64,000 nucleotides of DNA from Mycobacterium intermedium (GTDB lineage Bacteria > Actinomycetota > Actinomycetes > Mycobacteriales > Mycobacteriaceae), in the NCBI RefSeq assembly GCF_002086275.1, contig NZ_MVHT01000003.1:62001-126000 (forward strand), given 5' to 3'. Positions 63,421 through 64,000 of the stretch are shown in pieces. The translations under genes were made by a program, and so were the position numbers. The notes under the pieces were generated by a model that saw nothing but the letters and a program-made list of their open reading frames with translations, did no database searches and was not told the origin of the DNA. Positions within the stretch are counted from its first letter, which is position 1; each line of letters opens with the position of its first letter.

Positions 63421-64000
63421 CCACGGGATTGCAGGAGCGGTTCGCCCCGGAACGACTGATCGCCACCGCATGCGAGGAAGCGGGCAGCGACGACTTCGGC
63501 GAGGACGGCTGGCAACCCGCGCTGGAACGCTTGGTCGACGGCCTTGTCAACGAGGCGCGACTGTCGGTGATCGGCGTCGAGATCGCCTACCTCGATCTCA
63601 TGCGCGCCCTGAAGAACCGGCTGGAGATCATCGCGTGGCGCAGACAAAACCCCGGGGTCGCCGCGGGAACGATCGATCAACCCATCTTCATCGTCGGCCA
63701 ACCCCGAACCGGGACCACCATCCTCTATGACCTGCTCGCCCAGGATCCCGACCTTCGGGCGCCGCTGACGTGGGAAGTCGACAACCCTTGTCCGGTTCCC
63801 CGCCCCGAGACCTATCACGACGATCCACGGATCGCCCAGACGCAGGCCAGCATTGAGATGTCCGAACAGATCATCCCGGGGTTCCTGAAGTTCCACCCCA
63901 TGGGCGCTCTGGTCGGACAGGAATGCGTGCGCATCACCGCCGGCGAGTTCACCAGCATGATCTTTTCGGTGCAGTACCGCCTGCCCAGCTACTACCGCTG
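63417..64000 (+). CDS. Sulfotransferase family protein, 3'-truncated by window
   Basis: The first 194 residues are present. The PAPS-binding P-loop is VGQPRTGTTILYDLLAQDP at about residue 99-117, as in mycobacterial Stf-like proteins (sulfotransferase family 3). The upstream helical region is typical. The reading frame is still open at the window edge. Co-operonic with the DUF1214 gene; sulfotransferase activity itself is not proven for this subgroup. Confidence 0.88.
   Translation, partial: MTTGLQERFAPERLIATACEEAGSDDFGEDGWQPALERLVDGLVNEARLSVIGVEIAYLDLMRALKNRLEIIAWRRQNPGVAAGTIDQPIFIVGQPRTGTTILYDLLAQDPDLRAPLTWEVDNPCPVPRPETYHDDPRIAQTQASIEMSEQIIPGFLKFHPMGALVGQECVRITAGEFTSMIFSVQYRLPSYYR

Noticed and set aside
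1..64000. Insertion sequences, prophage, tRNA or rRNA genes
   Set aside because: No transposase, integrase, terminal inverted repeats of IS type, or RNA gene hallmarks were seen.

Overview
The window is from a slow-growing Mycobacterium. It is GC-rich and carries a PPE protein, two PE_PGRS-type proteins, an MmpL transporter, a cutinase-like CULP, a mycofactocin-type SDR and DUF3558 and DUF1214 proteins. Many genes match, by my recollection of family members, the M. tuberculosis Rv0081-Rv0103 neighbourhood, but in a different order. The species cannot be fixed from sequence alone; a relative of the M. kansasii/gordonae/marinum groups is a guess.

Region 1 (0-18.5 kb) looks like a metallophore/copper locus. 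It has a small membrane protein, a diaminobutyrate aminotransferase and a diaminobutyrate decarboxylase, which together would give 1,3-diaminopropane. Next come a broken PE_PGRS gene, a CopD/CtaG copper membrane protein (Rv0102-like), a DUF5134 protein with a His/Met-rich loop, and the run PPE1 - isonitrile-forming Fe(II) oxygenase (Rv0097/ScoE) - FcoT (Rv0098) - FadD10 - ACP (Rv0100). In M. tuberculosis that run continues into the NRPS gene nrp. Here the NRPS is absent: the ACP gene ends against a convergent mmpL gene, which is translationally coupled to a copper-type P1B ATPase. A SigC-like sigma factor and a zinc-finger membrane protein (candidate anti-sigma factor) sit next to the ATPase. 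The PPE1 operon and the ATPase-mmpL operon both carry the motif GGGAAC-N17-CGAC upstream, which suggests one ECF-sigma regulon. This is the most interesting part of the window.

Region 2 (18.5-30.8 kb) holds accessory metabolism: an SDR/SRPBCC pair with a divergent CGNR regulator and a perfect operator-like palindrome, a PaaI thioesterase with an HxlR regulator, DUF2127, MmgE/PrpD, a methyltransferase, an SDR, a SulP permease paired with a sulfate-binding-type protein, and a PE_PGRS protein with a non-PGRS C-terminal domain that looks like a beta-propeller.

Region 3 (30.8-48.6 kb) holds two overlapping Baeyer-Villiger-type monooxygenases, two divergent TetR paralogues with related operator-like palindromes, an LLM flavoprotein, a cutinase, a PPOX protein, a polysaccharide deacetylase, hydrolases, an SDR/enoyl-CoA hydratase/mycofactocin-SDR operon with an internally deleted P450 remnant, a Rieske oxygenase with a divergent PaaX regulator, and a DUF3558 lipoprotein.

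Region 4 (48.6-56.3 kb) is the Rv0081-Rv0087 hyc-like operon, almost fully translationally coupled. Its large subunit has lost the nickel-ligand cysteines. Upstream is a 73-bp tandem repeat array.

Region 5 (56.3-64 kb) holds TetR-controlled lipid or sterol-type catabolism: an alpha/beta hydrolase, SDR, TIM-barrel isomerase, DUF35/thiolase pair, DUF1214 protein and a sulfotransferase that runs off the end. It also has an esterase pseudogene.
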